From assembly GCA_913774355.1 (NCBI GenBank), contig CAJYGB010000025.1:1-37526 (forward strand): DNA of 37,526 nt. The letters are read 5' to 3'. The notes beneath the pieces were generated by a model. The model had not been told where the DNA came from. It was given only the letters and a program-made list of their open reading frames with translations, and ran no database searches. Source of the DNA: an uncultured Chryseobacterium sp. GTDB lineage: Bacteria > Bacteroidota > Bacteroidia > Flavobacteriales > Weeksellaceae. The translations under genes and the position numbers were made by a program. Positions 1-6,070 of this stretch are shown one piece after another (within the stretch, counting starts at the first letter, position 1; each line of letters opens with the position of its first letter).

Positions 1-127
1 ATGCAAGAGGAAATTTTATTCCAAATCTATTCTCTACGTTCTTAATTTCACTCTCGGAAACACCATCAATAGTTCTTCCATTAATGGTTTTATTGTTTTT
101 TAATTTTTTCAAATATTTAATTTCCAT
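1..127 (-). CDS. SUKH (SMI1/KNR4) immunity protein, partial at window edge
   Basis: The gene starts with ATG at 127 and runs off the left edge, leaving 42 codons. The visible peptide begins MEIKYLKKLKNNKTIN and is nearly the same as the N-terminus of the complete SUKH gene at 5583-6065. The first ~60 bases of the window differ from 5938-5998 by about one base. SUKH proteins are known immunity factors for nuclease and deaminase tips of polymorphic toxins. By analogy this would protect against a toxin like the 752-residue deaminase toxin, but no full toxin gene lies directly upstream; only AT-rich remnant DNA does. It shows that the immunity array continues past this window. Confidence 0.85.
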   Translation of the reverse strand, partial: MEIKYLKKLKNNKTINGRTIDGVSESEIKNVENRFGIKFPLA

Positions 128-342
128 AGTGTTTTAATTAATGATCTCTAGTTTTTTAATCAAGATGATTATATTACAAATGAATCGTAAAATTGCAAGA
201 TATTGTAGCGTTTAATATTTCTCAATAATTAAACAAAAATTCACTTCTTACTGTAGTTCAGAAGATAATTTTATTAAGATAAGACTACTTTAAAACATAA
301 ATTTTATGCTTTTTTCCTGAAAAATCAGGATGTATATAATCA

Positions 343-567
343 CTATTCAGCTTTTCTAGCTAAATATTCGCCCGGAGAATTTCTGATTTTTTCCGCTAAT
401 TTATCTATAAATATTTCTCCATGATATAAATAATTATCTATCTCTTCGCTATTCAGTGCTATTTTCAATTCGAACATTGCAGCACCTCCGCAAACAACTT
501 CCAGGAAATACTTTTGGCTTTCCTTATATAAAATATATTGCCAGTTTCTTTTTATTAATGCTTGCAT
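343..567 (-). CDS. Small putative immunity protein (74 aa)
   Basis: This 74-residue acidic soluble protein has no signal peptide. It opens with MQALIKRNWQYILYKES, followed by a YFLEVVCGG segment and a C-terminal part that includes LAEKIRNSPGEYLAR. That pattern resembles small cytosolic proteins often found as orphan immunity genes in Bacteroidota, though I cannot name a Pfam family. It sits just after, and overlaps by 44 nt, the reading frame of a toxin-tail remnant (524-700). That is the usual position of an immunity gene after its toxin. ATG at 567 is kept because the N-terminal RNW segment looks conserved; M31 at 477 is a weaker alternative. The immunity role is inferred from context only. 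Confidence 0.6.
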   Translation of the reverse strand: MQALIKRNWQYILYKESQKYFLEVVCGGAAMFELKIALNSEEIDNYLYHGEIFIDKLAEKIRNSPGEYLARKAE

Positions 568-700
568 ATTTTAAATTTAAACTAATTTCTTTATAATTCC
601 CTTTTTTAATTGCGTCTACAACAGCCTCCGAATAACCTCCGGGTAGCCATAAATCTATTTGTCGTTGACTGGTATTCTGATAATAATTTCAGTAATCAGC
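524..700 (-). pseudogene. Remnant of a toxin C-terminal tip
   Basis: A frame without a start codon reads through QRQIDLWLPGGYSEAVVDAI and ends at a TAA at 524-526, inside the next gene. Just upstream (about 650-700) is a short scrap matching the edge of homology block R, the hydrophobic segment before the toxin linker, in another frame. I read it as the last ~55 codons of a former toxin tip joined to a fragment of R after deletion. The toxic activity cannot be recognised. Confidence 0.45.
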
Positions 701-842
701 TAAATGAAAAACAGTTTATATCAAGAATCCGCCCCAGTTAGACGGATTCCAGATAAAAAATTAGCTTTGGTTGTTTACTTAGTAAGAATAAAGACAACTA
801 TTGATTATTTGTATATAAACTCCCTAAAAAATGGGCTGTGAT

Positions 843-1343
843 CTATCTTCCATAATCTTTTATAAGATTGTGTTCTGTCGGATGGTATTCGAAAGTGTTT
901 AAGTTTAACCATCTAATTTCTATAAATCCGATCACACTTTGTTCTCTACTAAAATAATTGTCTGTATCTATATATACAGCTATATATTTTTCTCCATCAA
1001 TTTCTTTTATTTCACCAATTGAATAAACTGGGGAAATTTTGTCCCAATTTATAGGAATTGGTGGAGGCAATATCTTGATTATTTCTTTTTTCAAATTGTA
1101 TATAACAAGATTGTTAGGAAAACTATGGTCTTTTGAATTCTTAGAATAACAGACCATTATAAGATCTTGAAAAGCAAAAATACGAGATATAAAATTGACC
1201 TGATTGCTAACTATTTCATAATCGGTTTCTTGTATCTTCCATTTTATAGATAATGGTCTGTCAACATTTCCTTCTGAAAACTGCAAAGGCTTATTTTCAT
1301 TATCCCAGGTTGAATTATATTTTACACTAAACAATATTTTCAT
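843..1343 (-). CDS. Hypothetical protein, possible immunity protein (166 aa)
   Basis: This 166-residue protein starts MKILFSVKYNSTWDNENK and has no signal peptide or membrane segment. It is rich in aromatic residues and predicted beta strands, including NNLVIYNLKKEIIKILPPP and SVIGFIEIRWLNLNTFEYHP, so it could be a beta-propeller-like or WD-type small fold. I do not recognise the family. It lies between two other small genes of the toxin/immunity array in the same orientation, with no toxin tip directly upstream. An orphan immunity role is the most economical guess, from position alone. Confidence 0.6.
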   Translation of the reverse strand: MKILFSVKYNSTWDNENKPLQFSEGNVDRPLSIKWKIQETDYEIVSNQVNFISRIFAFQDLIMVCYSKNSKDHSFPNNLVIYNLKKEIIKILPPPIPINWDKISPVYSIGEIKEIDGEKYIAVYIDTDNYFSREQSVIGFIEIRWLNLNTFEYHPTEHNLIKDYGR

Positions 1344-1444
1344 TTTATTATTTAATCCTATTCTTTTTTAAAATCAATATTATTCAAAAAATCCACACGA
1401 ATCACAAAACTATAAGATATTATCTCAGCAGAATTAAGTATAAA

Positions 1445-1693
1445 TTAATCCCTAACAAAAACTTTATCTTTATAGATAAAAATATTCGTAGAATCAGTAT
1501 TTACTATTAATGGATAAAAACTATTAACTGGAGGATTAACATGTCCTACAGAGACTACTGTAAATTTTAGATTATGGTCTGAATTTATAAATTTTTGTTC
1601 TTTAATAAATTTATCTCCTTCTATAATTTCTACATCAAAAATAATTTTTGAAGGATTGTTTAACTTGAAAACATTTACAACTTTAATTTTCAT
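1445..1693 (-). CDS. Small putative immunity protein (82 aa)
   Basis: An 82-residue beta-rich protein starting MKIKVVNVFKLNNPSK, with no known motif that I can see. Its ATG (1691-1693) overlaps the stop codon (TAA at 1683-1685) of the toxin-tip remnant upstream when that frame is repaired by one base. This is a translational-coupling arrangement typical of toxin/immunity pairs. It is therefore probably the cognate immunity gene of a tip that is now nearly deleted. Function is inferred from this overlap and from the surrounding array. Confidence 0.6.
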   Translation of the reverse strand: MKIKVVNVFKLNNPSKIIFDVEIIEGDKFIKEQKFINSDHNLKFTVVSVGHVNPPVNSFYPLIVNTDSTNIFIYKDKVFVRD

Positions 1694-2036
1694 ATCCTAA
1701 TATTCTAAGTCCTTCTTTAAAAAATTCTAATTTTCTTTTTAGCTCTTTAAATTCTTTTTTTCGTTATTTCAAAAACTTTATCAATTATTTTCTTAAAGCT
1801 ACCTTTTTCACCCTTCAGGAATTTTATAAGTTCCTCAAACCCCTTAATCAGATCTTTAACAGACTTCACTACAAATCTACTGAACGTCCTGATTTTCTTT
1901 GCCACCCCTTTCGCAAATCCCCAACCCAGCCGGAAGATGCCGAAAATAGCTTCTTCAAGCTTCTCTATGATAACCGGTATATCCAATACGCCTCCGCTGA
2001 CCAGTATTCCGACAATAATTTAGGTAATCAGCGAGA
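1683..2036 (-). pseudogene. Headless toxin C-terminus, homology block R copy A, frameshifted
   Basis: The right part encodes the linker shared with the full-length toxin at 6071: a hydrophobic hairpin ending VSGGVLDIP, then IIEKLEEAIFGIFRLGWGF and a Lys-rich amphipathic stretch to about FKKIIDKVFE. There is no usable start codon, and the hydrophobic segment has an in-frame TAA near 2027. After the linker only about 25 codons of tip remain. A 7-A run (minus strand, near 1760) puts them out of frame; with six As the frame reads on through EFKELKRKLEFF to the TAA at 1683-1685. It is a silent, decayed cassette. Confidence 0.75.
1771..2036 (-). repeat. Homology block R, copy A
   Basis: One of four copies of a ~250-bp block coding the hydrophobic hairpin plus amphipathic linker that precedes the toxin tip. 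The others are about 3560-3815 (copy B, nearly identical), 5350-5453 (copy C, cut short) and 6840-7080 inside the full-length 752-residue toxin gene (copy D, more diverged). All are on the minus strand and in the same reading phase relative to the tips. Confidence 0.85.
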
Positions 2037-2057
2037 TAATAAATCTATATATAATAC

Positions 2058-2096
2058 ACAAATCCACTTATCGTATTTATTAATAAGTGGATTTGT
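2058..2096 (-). terminator. Hairpin after immunity gene Imm-a1
   Basis: Perfect 14-bp arms (2058-2071 and 2083-2096) flank an 11-nt loop, downstream of the immunity gene ending at 2168. The tract after the stem on the minus strand is AT-rich but not a clean T run, so termination is likely but not certain. It is related to the hairpin at 3846-3876 in the second repeat unit. Confidence 0.6.
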
Positions 2097-2167
2097 AATA
2101 GAAAATTAATTTTCAATTGTCTTAGGAAATTGAGGGCAACTATGAATTCAGTTTTTAGTTCTAATTA

Positions 2168-2440
2168 TCAATCTTTTTCTAAATCTTCATAAGATTGTGG
2201 TCCTAATATTCCAACTAGGCGATATGTTTCTTCATCAAAATTAGCAAAATATAATTGATTTCCATTATAAGGCTGATCCAGTACAGAAGCCATATATGAA
2301 ACTATATGGAAATTCTTTATTTTACCATCTAGTGTTCCGCGCTCTCTTAAGCCAAGATATTCAATAGAATCATGAAAATATTGTCTATCATTTTCTTTTA
2401 AAAACTGTTCTAATTTTTGTTCTAGCTTTTTATCTATCAT
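2168..2440 (-). CDS. Immunity-like protein Imm-a1 (90 aa)
   Basis: A 90-residue cytosolic acidic protein starting MIDKKLEQKLEQFLKENDRQ, with central IKNFHIVSYMASV and a C-terminal GPQS motif. It is clearly paralogous to the 88-residue gene at 3954-4220 and more distantly to the 90-residue gene at 4596-4868; all share the SIxYxGxRE and GPQ signatures. It begins 5 nt after the stop of a truncated metallopeptidase tip (2446-2733), the usual toxin-then-immunity order. I infer that it neutralises that zincin-type tip. I do not know the Pfam name. The frame is intact although its toxin partner is truncated, as expected for retained protective genes. Confidence 0.75.
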   Translation of the reverse strand: MIDKKLEQKLEQFLKENDRQYFHDSIEYLGLRERGTLDGKIKNFHIVSYMASVLDQPYNGNQLYFANFDEETYRLVGILGPQSYEDLEKD

Positions 2441-2445
2441 AATTT

Positions 2446-2733
2446 TTAAGTTTTTGGTATTGATATGTTCTTTTTTTCCATTATTAAAATTATACCATCT
2501 AAGTATTGAAAGGCGTGTCCAAAGGGAGGGTTTGAGACTTCATTTTCATTCAAATTAAATTTTTTTGCATTTTGTACTAATCTATCGTACACATATTTTT
2601 CTCGTTTATAAATACTTTGCCAATTTTTTGCAGTGTAATCCACCTCTTTTACATGTTCTAAAGGCGCATCTTTCACATATTTATCAAAACCTATCTTGTA
2701 CATTTCTTCTACATGATAATTTTCGTGTACCAT
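2446..2733 (-). pseudogene. Truncated zincin metallopeptidase toxin tip
   Basis: It encodes only the catalytic half of a zincin tip: HENYH (HExxH zinc motif) at the start, then REKYVYDRL with a Glu that fits the third zinc ligand, and the family C-terminus NPPFGHAFQY. The N-terminal half and linker found in the copy at 4881-5453 are missing; homology stops a few codons before HExxH, next to a hairpin. The first ATG is internal to the domain, so a functional secreted product is unlikely. The family matches polymorphic-toxin zincins of the Tox-MPTase4 type, as far as I can judge by eye. Confidence 0.75.
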
Positions 2734-2769
2734 TAAACACTCTTTTATATATGATTTGTTTCATAAGAA

Positions 2770-2803
2770 AAATCCACTTCTTACTAATTTCAGAAATGGA
2801 TTT
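2770..2803 (-). terminator. Hairpin after broken immunity gene Imm-b1
   Basis: The 12-bp arms (2770-2781, 2792-2803) contain one mismatch. The ~100 bp around it (2745-2843) is repeated almost exactly at 4530-4628, where the stem is perfect. It closes the Imm-b unit on the minus strand. Confidence 0.55.
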
Positions 2804-2813
2804 AATTAAAAGA

Positions 2814-3084
2814 TTATTCTTCTACTTTCTTCAAAGATTGTGGCCCAATAATGTAAGCAAGTTTATCCGTTTTGGCATCAATATGTACAAAGTAAAAAGC
2901 TTCACCACCATATTGCTGATTACTAATTGATGCCATAAAAGAAGCAGCATATACTGATTTTTCACTTCCATCAACTTGCTTAAAGTTTTCTCTAAAACCA
3001 TTGTATTTAATACTGCCATCAATGTAGCTAATATTTTTTTATTAGATAATCCTTTACTTTTTTTATTAATTCGTCTGTATTCAT
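2814..3084 (-). pseudogene. Immunity gene Imm-b1, frameshifted
   Basis: It starts with ATG at 3084 (MNTDELIKKVKDYLIKK) and hits a stop within 20 codons after a run of seven As (minus strand, around 3034-3040). Adding one A restores a full frame that reads KKNISYIDGSIKYNGFREN, continues to IGPQSLKKVEE and stops at 2814. That product matches the intact 90-residue Imm-b2 at 4596-4868 along its length. It follows a metallopeptidase tip that is itself interrupted by a nonsense codon, so toxin and immunity have decayed together. A base-calling error in the homopolymer is possible. Confidence 0.8.
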
Positions 3085-3085
3085 A

Positions 3086-3815
3086 TTATTTAGGGATTTT
3101 AATATTCAATTCTGTTAATTTAAATTTGATTTCTTCTATATATGCCCAACTATGCCATATTTCTTGTACATTAAGATTAAAAACTTTAGCATTTTTATTA
3201 ATTTGATCATACACATATTTTTCTCGTTTATAAATACTTTGCCAATTTTTTGCAGTGTAATCTACCTCTTTTACGTGTGCTAAAGGCGCATCTTTTACAT
3301 ATTTATCAAAACCTATCTTGTACATTTCTTCTGCATGGTAATGTTCGTGTGCCATTAGATACTCCGTTACATTATCCGTATATTTTATGGTATTTGTATT
3401 GGGGTCAAAAGCTGCTAAAATATCTGGTTTATCAAATTTATCAACTTTTAATAATTTTGTGCCCTACTTTTTCATGACAAGTTTTGCCCAATCTTCTATT
3501 TCAGATTCTGAAAGAATTTTACCTCCTTGAAAACCTATTTTTTTAATATTACTTGATTCAAAAACCTCATCAATAATTTTCTTGAAGCTACCTTTTTCAC
3601 CCTTCAGGAATTTTATAAGTTCCTCAAACCCCTTAATCAGATCTTTAACAGACTTCACTAAAAATCTACTAAACGTCCTGATCTTCTTTGCTACCCCTTT
3701 CGCAAATCCCCAACCCAGCCGGAAAATACCGAAAATAGCTTCTTCAAACTTCTCTATGATAATCGGTATATCCAATACGCCTCCACTGACCAGTGTTTTG
3801 ATAATAATTTCAGTA
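3086..3815 (-). pseudogene. Headless zincin toxin C-terminus with in-frame TAG (block R copy B)
   Basis: Order on the minus strand: hydrophobic segment and linker (block R copy B, 3560-3815), the GGKILSESEIEDWAKLVMKK segment, a TAG codon at 3464-3466, then in the same frame GTKLLKVDKF up to HEHYH (HExxH) and a C-terminus that diverges after REKYVYDQ. The orphan at 4881-5453 has Tyr (TAC) where this copy has TAG, so a single substitution splits the frame. The two halves are exactly in phase (108 nt between TAG and the internal ATG at 3355). No start codon precedes the linker, so it is a silent donor cassette that has also been knocked out. Confidence 0.85.
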
Positions 3816-3845
3816 TTCAGCGAAAAGATAAAATAGTATACATAA

Positions 3846-3876
3846 AATCCACTTCTTATTTAATAAGAAGTGGATT
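3846..3876 (-). terminator. Strong hairpin after immunity gene Imm-a2
   Basis: Nearly perfect inverted repeat with 15-bp arms (3846-3860 and 3862-3876) followed on the minus strand by TTTTATG. It lies downstream of the immunity gene ending at 3954 and corresponds to the hairpin at 2058-2096. Confidence 0.7.
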
Positions 3877-3953
3877 ACGATAGAAAACAAGTTTTTTAAT
3901 TACCTTTAAGAATCACAGACAATTATGAATTTAATTTTTGTTTTGATACATTC

Positions 3954-4220
3954 TTATTCAAAATTTTCCCAGGATTGGGGACCTACAATGTCTACTAAAC
4001 GATAATCTTTTTCATCGAAACGAGCACTAAAAAAGGCATCACCATCATAAAGTTGATCTGAGATGGAAACCATATAAGAGACTATATGGAAGTTTTTAAT
4101 TTTTCTATCAATTGTTCCTCCCTCTCTTAAGCCTAAATATTTAATAGAACCTTTATAATATTTTCTGTTATTTTCTTTTAAAAACTGCTCTAATTTTTGT
4201 TCTAATTTTTGTTCTATCAT
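3954..4220 (-). CDS. Immunity-like protein Imm-a2 (88 aa)
   Basis: An 88-residue paralogue of the protein at 2168-2440, starting MIEQKLEQKLEQFLKENNRK, with the same IKNFHIVSYM core and C-terminal GPQSWENF. It follows the truncated zincin tip at 4225-4515 by 4 nt. The pair 3954-4515 is the second copy of the pair 2168-2733, at an offset of about 1.78 kb. The two proteins are mostly identical but differ in the central loop (SVLDQPYNGNQ against SISDQLYDGDA), possibly where specificity sits. The immunity role is inferred from position. Confidence 0.75.
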   Translation of the reverse strand: MIEQKLEQKLEQFLKENNRKYYKGSIKYLGLREGGTIDRKIKNFHIVSYMVSISDQLYDGDAFFSARFDEKDYRLVDIVGPQSWENFE

Positions 4221-4224
4221 AATA

Positions 4225-4515
4225 CTAATTTTTTGGTATTGGAATATTTCTTATCTCTAGTTTAAAAACGATCTCTCCATCAAAATACTGAAAAGCATGT
4301 CCAAAAGGAGGTGTTGATATTTCTTGCTCATTAAATTTAAATTTTTTAGCATTTTTTACTAAATTATCATAAACGTACTTTTCTCTTTTATATAATCTAA
4401 TCCAATTTTCAACAGTATAATCCTCTTCCTTAACCCCTGCCAATGGAGCATCTTTTACATACTCTGGAAAACCTATTTTAAACATTTCTTCTGCATGATA
4501 ATGTTCATGTGCCAT
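4225..4515 (-). pseudogene. Truncated zincin metallopeptidase toxin tip, second copy
   Basis: It encodes HEHYH (HExxH), REKYVYDNL with the likely third-ligand Glu, and the family C-terminus TPPFGHAFQYFDGEI. As in the copy at 2446-2733, the N-terminal half of the domain is missing and homology ends beside a hairpin (4552-4585). The shared break point shows the truncation predates the tandem duplication. It is not expected to make an active secreted toxin. Confidence 0.75.
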
Positions 4516-4551
4516 TAAATATTCTGTTATGTATGATGTGTTTAATAAGAA

Positions 4552-4585
4552 AAATCCATTTCTTACTAATTTCAGAAATGGATTT
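4552..4585 (-). terminator. Hairpin after immunity gene Imm-b2
   Basis: Perfect 12-bp arms (4552-4563 and 4574-4585) lie just downstream of the gene ending at 4596. A near-identical copy is at 2770-2803. The minus-strand tract after the stem is T-rich but interrupted. Confidence 0.6.
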
Positions 4586-4595
4586 AATTAAAAGA

Positions 4596-4868
4596 TTATT
4601 CTTCTACTTTCTTCAAATATTGTGGCCCTATCATATAAGATATCTTCTCAGATATTTTATCTATCAGTATAAAATATGATTTTGTACTATATTTATCATT
4701 TTTGTCAGCAATTGCATGATAGCTTAAAAGATAATAGTCTTTAGGGTTTTCATTTGAAATTATATGATTTTCTCTAACACCGGCATATTCAATACTATTA
4801 TCAACAAAAATAGTATTTGTCTCTAAAAGATAATCTTGAACCTTTTTTATTAATTCTTGTTCTTTCAT
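4596..4868 (-). CDS. Immunity-like protein Imm-b2 (90 aa)
   Basis: A 90-residue protein starting MKEQELIKKVQDYLLETNT, with SIEYAGVRENHI, a central LLSYHAIADK and a C-terminal IGPQYLKKVEE. It belongs to the same family as Imm-a1 and Imm-a2 and is the intact form of the frameshifted gene at 2814-3084. It lies 12 nt after the orphan zincin cassette at 4881-5453, so it is probably the cognate immunity protein for that tip. Soluble, no signal peptide. The family name is not known to me. Confidence 0.75.
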   Translation of the reverse strand: MKEQELIKKVQDYLLETNTIFVDNSIEYAGVRENHIISNENPKDYYLLSYHAIADKNDKYSTKSYFILIDKISEKISYMIGPQYLKKVEE

Positions 4869-4880
4869 TTTAAATAATTT

Positions 4881-5453
4881 TTAATGTGGGAAAGGAATAT
4901 TATTCTTTTTCAGTAAAATTTCTAAATTATATGTAATATAATCGTAATACCGAAAAGCATGCCCATGAGGAGGATTTTCTACTTCGTCATTGTTAAATTT
5001 ATATTTTTCTTTATTTTTTACTAATTTTTCATACACATATTTTTCTCTCTGATATTCATGTATTCTATTTTCAATTGTCCATGGAGTACCTACTATATGA
5101 CCATGTTCAGTATACTTTGCAAAACCAATTTCATGCATTTCTTGAGCATGAAAAGATTCATGGGTCATAAAATACTCCGTTACTTCATCTGTATATTTTA
5201 TTGTGTTTGTATTGGGGCTAAATGAAGCCAATACATCTACATCATCAAACTTATCAACTTTTAATAATTTTGTTCCGTACTTTTTCATAACCAGTTTTGC
5301 CCAATCTTCTATTTCGGACTCTGAAAGAATTTTACCACCTTGAAAACCTATTTTTTTAATATTACTCGCTTCAAAAACTTCATCAATAATTTTCTTGAAG
5401 CTGCCTTTTTCACCCTTCAGGAATTTTATAAGTTCCTCAAAACCATTGATCAA
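4881..5453 (-). pseudogene. Headless zincin metallopeptidase toxin C-terminus (intact tip)
   Basis: It is open for 190 codons but has no ATG at its 5' end; only a TTG could start it. The first ~28 codons are the end of homology block R (FEELIKFLKGEKGSFKKIID). The complete tip follows: GGKILSESEIEDWA, VDKF, HESFH (HExxH) at about codons 98-102, REKYVYEKL, and PPHGHAF. This is the only complete copy of this tip in the array. Homology to the linker begins abruptly at LI[N/K]GFEEL. It looks like a silent donor that could join a full-length toxin gene by recombination in block R. Zinc peptidase function is inferred from HExxH. Confidence 0.75.
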
Positions 5454-5542
5454 TTTTAATAGACCACTACAACTTACTGAATATTACGATTTCAGGTTCG
5501 CTCTTATCCCTAACATGAGTGAAAGATTCTAAAATGAAAAAC

Positions 5543-5564
5543 CCACTTCTTAGTTCGGAAGTGG
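5543..5564 (-). terminator. Terminator of the deaminase toxin-SUKH unit
   Basis: Arms 5543-5549 and 5558-5564, followed on the minus strand by GGTTTTTCATTTT. It sits 19 nt past the stop of the SUKH gene at 5583, as expected of a rho-independent terminator. Confidence 0.7.
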
Positions 5565-5582
5565 ATTAGAGTAAAAGATTTT

Positions 5583-6065
5583 TTAATATCCTCTCTGAGC
5601 AAAAAGGATAGAGCGATCAATCAAATCATCAATAAACTGACTAAAAGTATCGCTAAGTTTTATGATTACATTGGGACCATCTTCTTCATCGCCATAAGTT
5701 GTAAACCAGACAGGAGGATTTTCTGAATTTTCATCGAGATAAATAAAAAAGAACTGTTGAAATCCATCCTTTTCAGAGAAAACCCAAAACGGCCTTTTTA
5801 TAGGTATTTGAAATTCCTGTATCGATTTTTCTAATTTTTTTCTTACATCGTCTTTTGTCAAAACAGCTAAAGAACCATTACCATCAGCAAGTCTTAATCC
5901 TCCGGAAGAATCACCAGCCAAATAAAGATATTCTTTAAATGCAAGAGGAAATTTTATTCCAAATCTATTCTCTACGTTCTTAATTTCACTATCGGAAACA
6001 CCTTTGATCGTGTCCCAATTTATAGTTTTATTATTTTCCAGTTTTTTTAAATACTTAATTTCCAT
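5583..6065 (-). CDS. SUKH (SMI1/KNR4) family immunity protein
   Basis: A 160-residue soluble protein with the SMI1/KNR4 signature in its first half: WDTIKGVSDSEIKNVENRFG, then FPLAFKEYLYLAGDSSGG. The family is well known as immunity to nuclease and deaminase tips of polymorphic toxins. It starts 5 nt after the stop of the deaminase-tipped toxin gene at 6071 and is followed by a terminator, so the two form a toxin/immunity pair. A partial near-copy of its 5' end lies at 1-127. Neutralisation of the adjacent tip is inferred from family and position. Confidence 0.88.
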   Translation of the reverse strand: MEIKYLKKLENNKTINWDTIKGVSDSEIKNVENRFGIKFPLAFKEYLYLAGDSSGGLRLADGNGSLAVLTKDDVRKKLEKSIQEFQIPIKRPFWVFSEKDGFQQFFFIYLDENSENPPVWFTTYGDEEDGPNVIIKLSDTFSQFIDDLIDRSILFAQRGY

Positions 6066-6070
6066 ATTAA

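Noticed and set aside
310..335. Hairpin near 318-330 as terminator of the 74-codon gene
   Set aside because: The stem is short (CCTGA/TCAGG) and followed on the minus strand by As rather than Ts.
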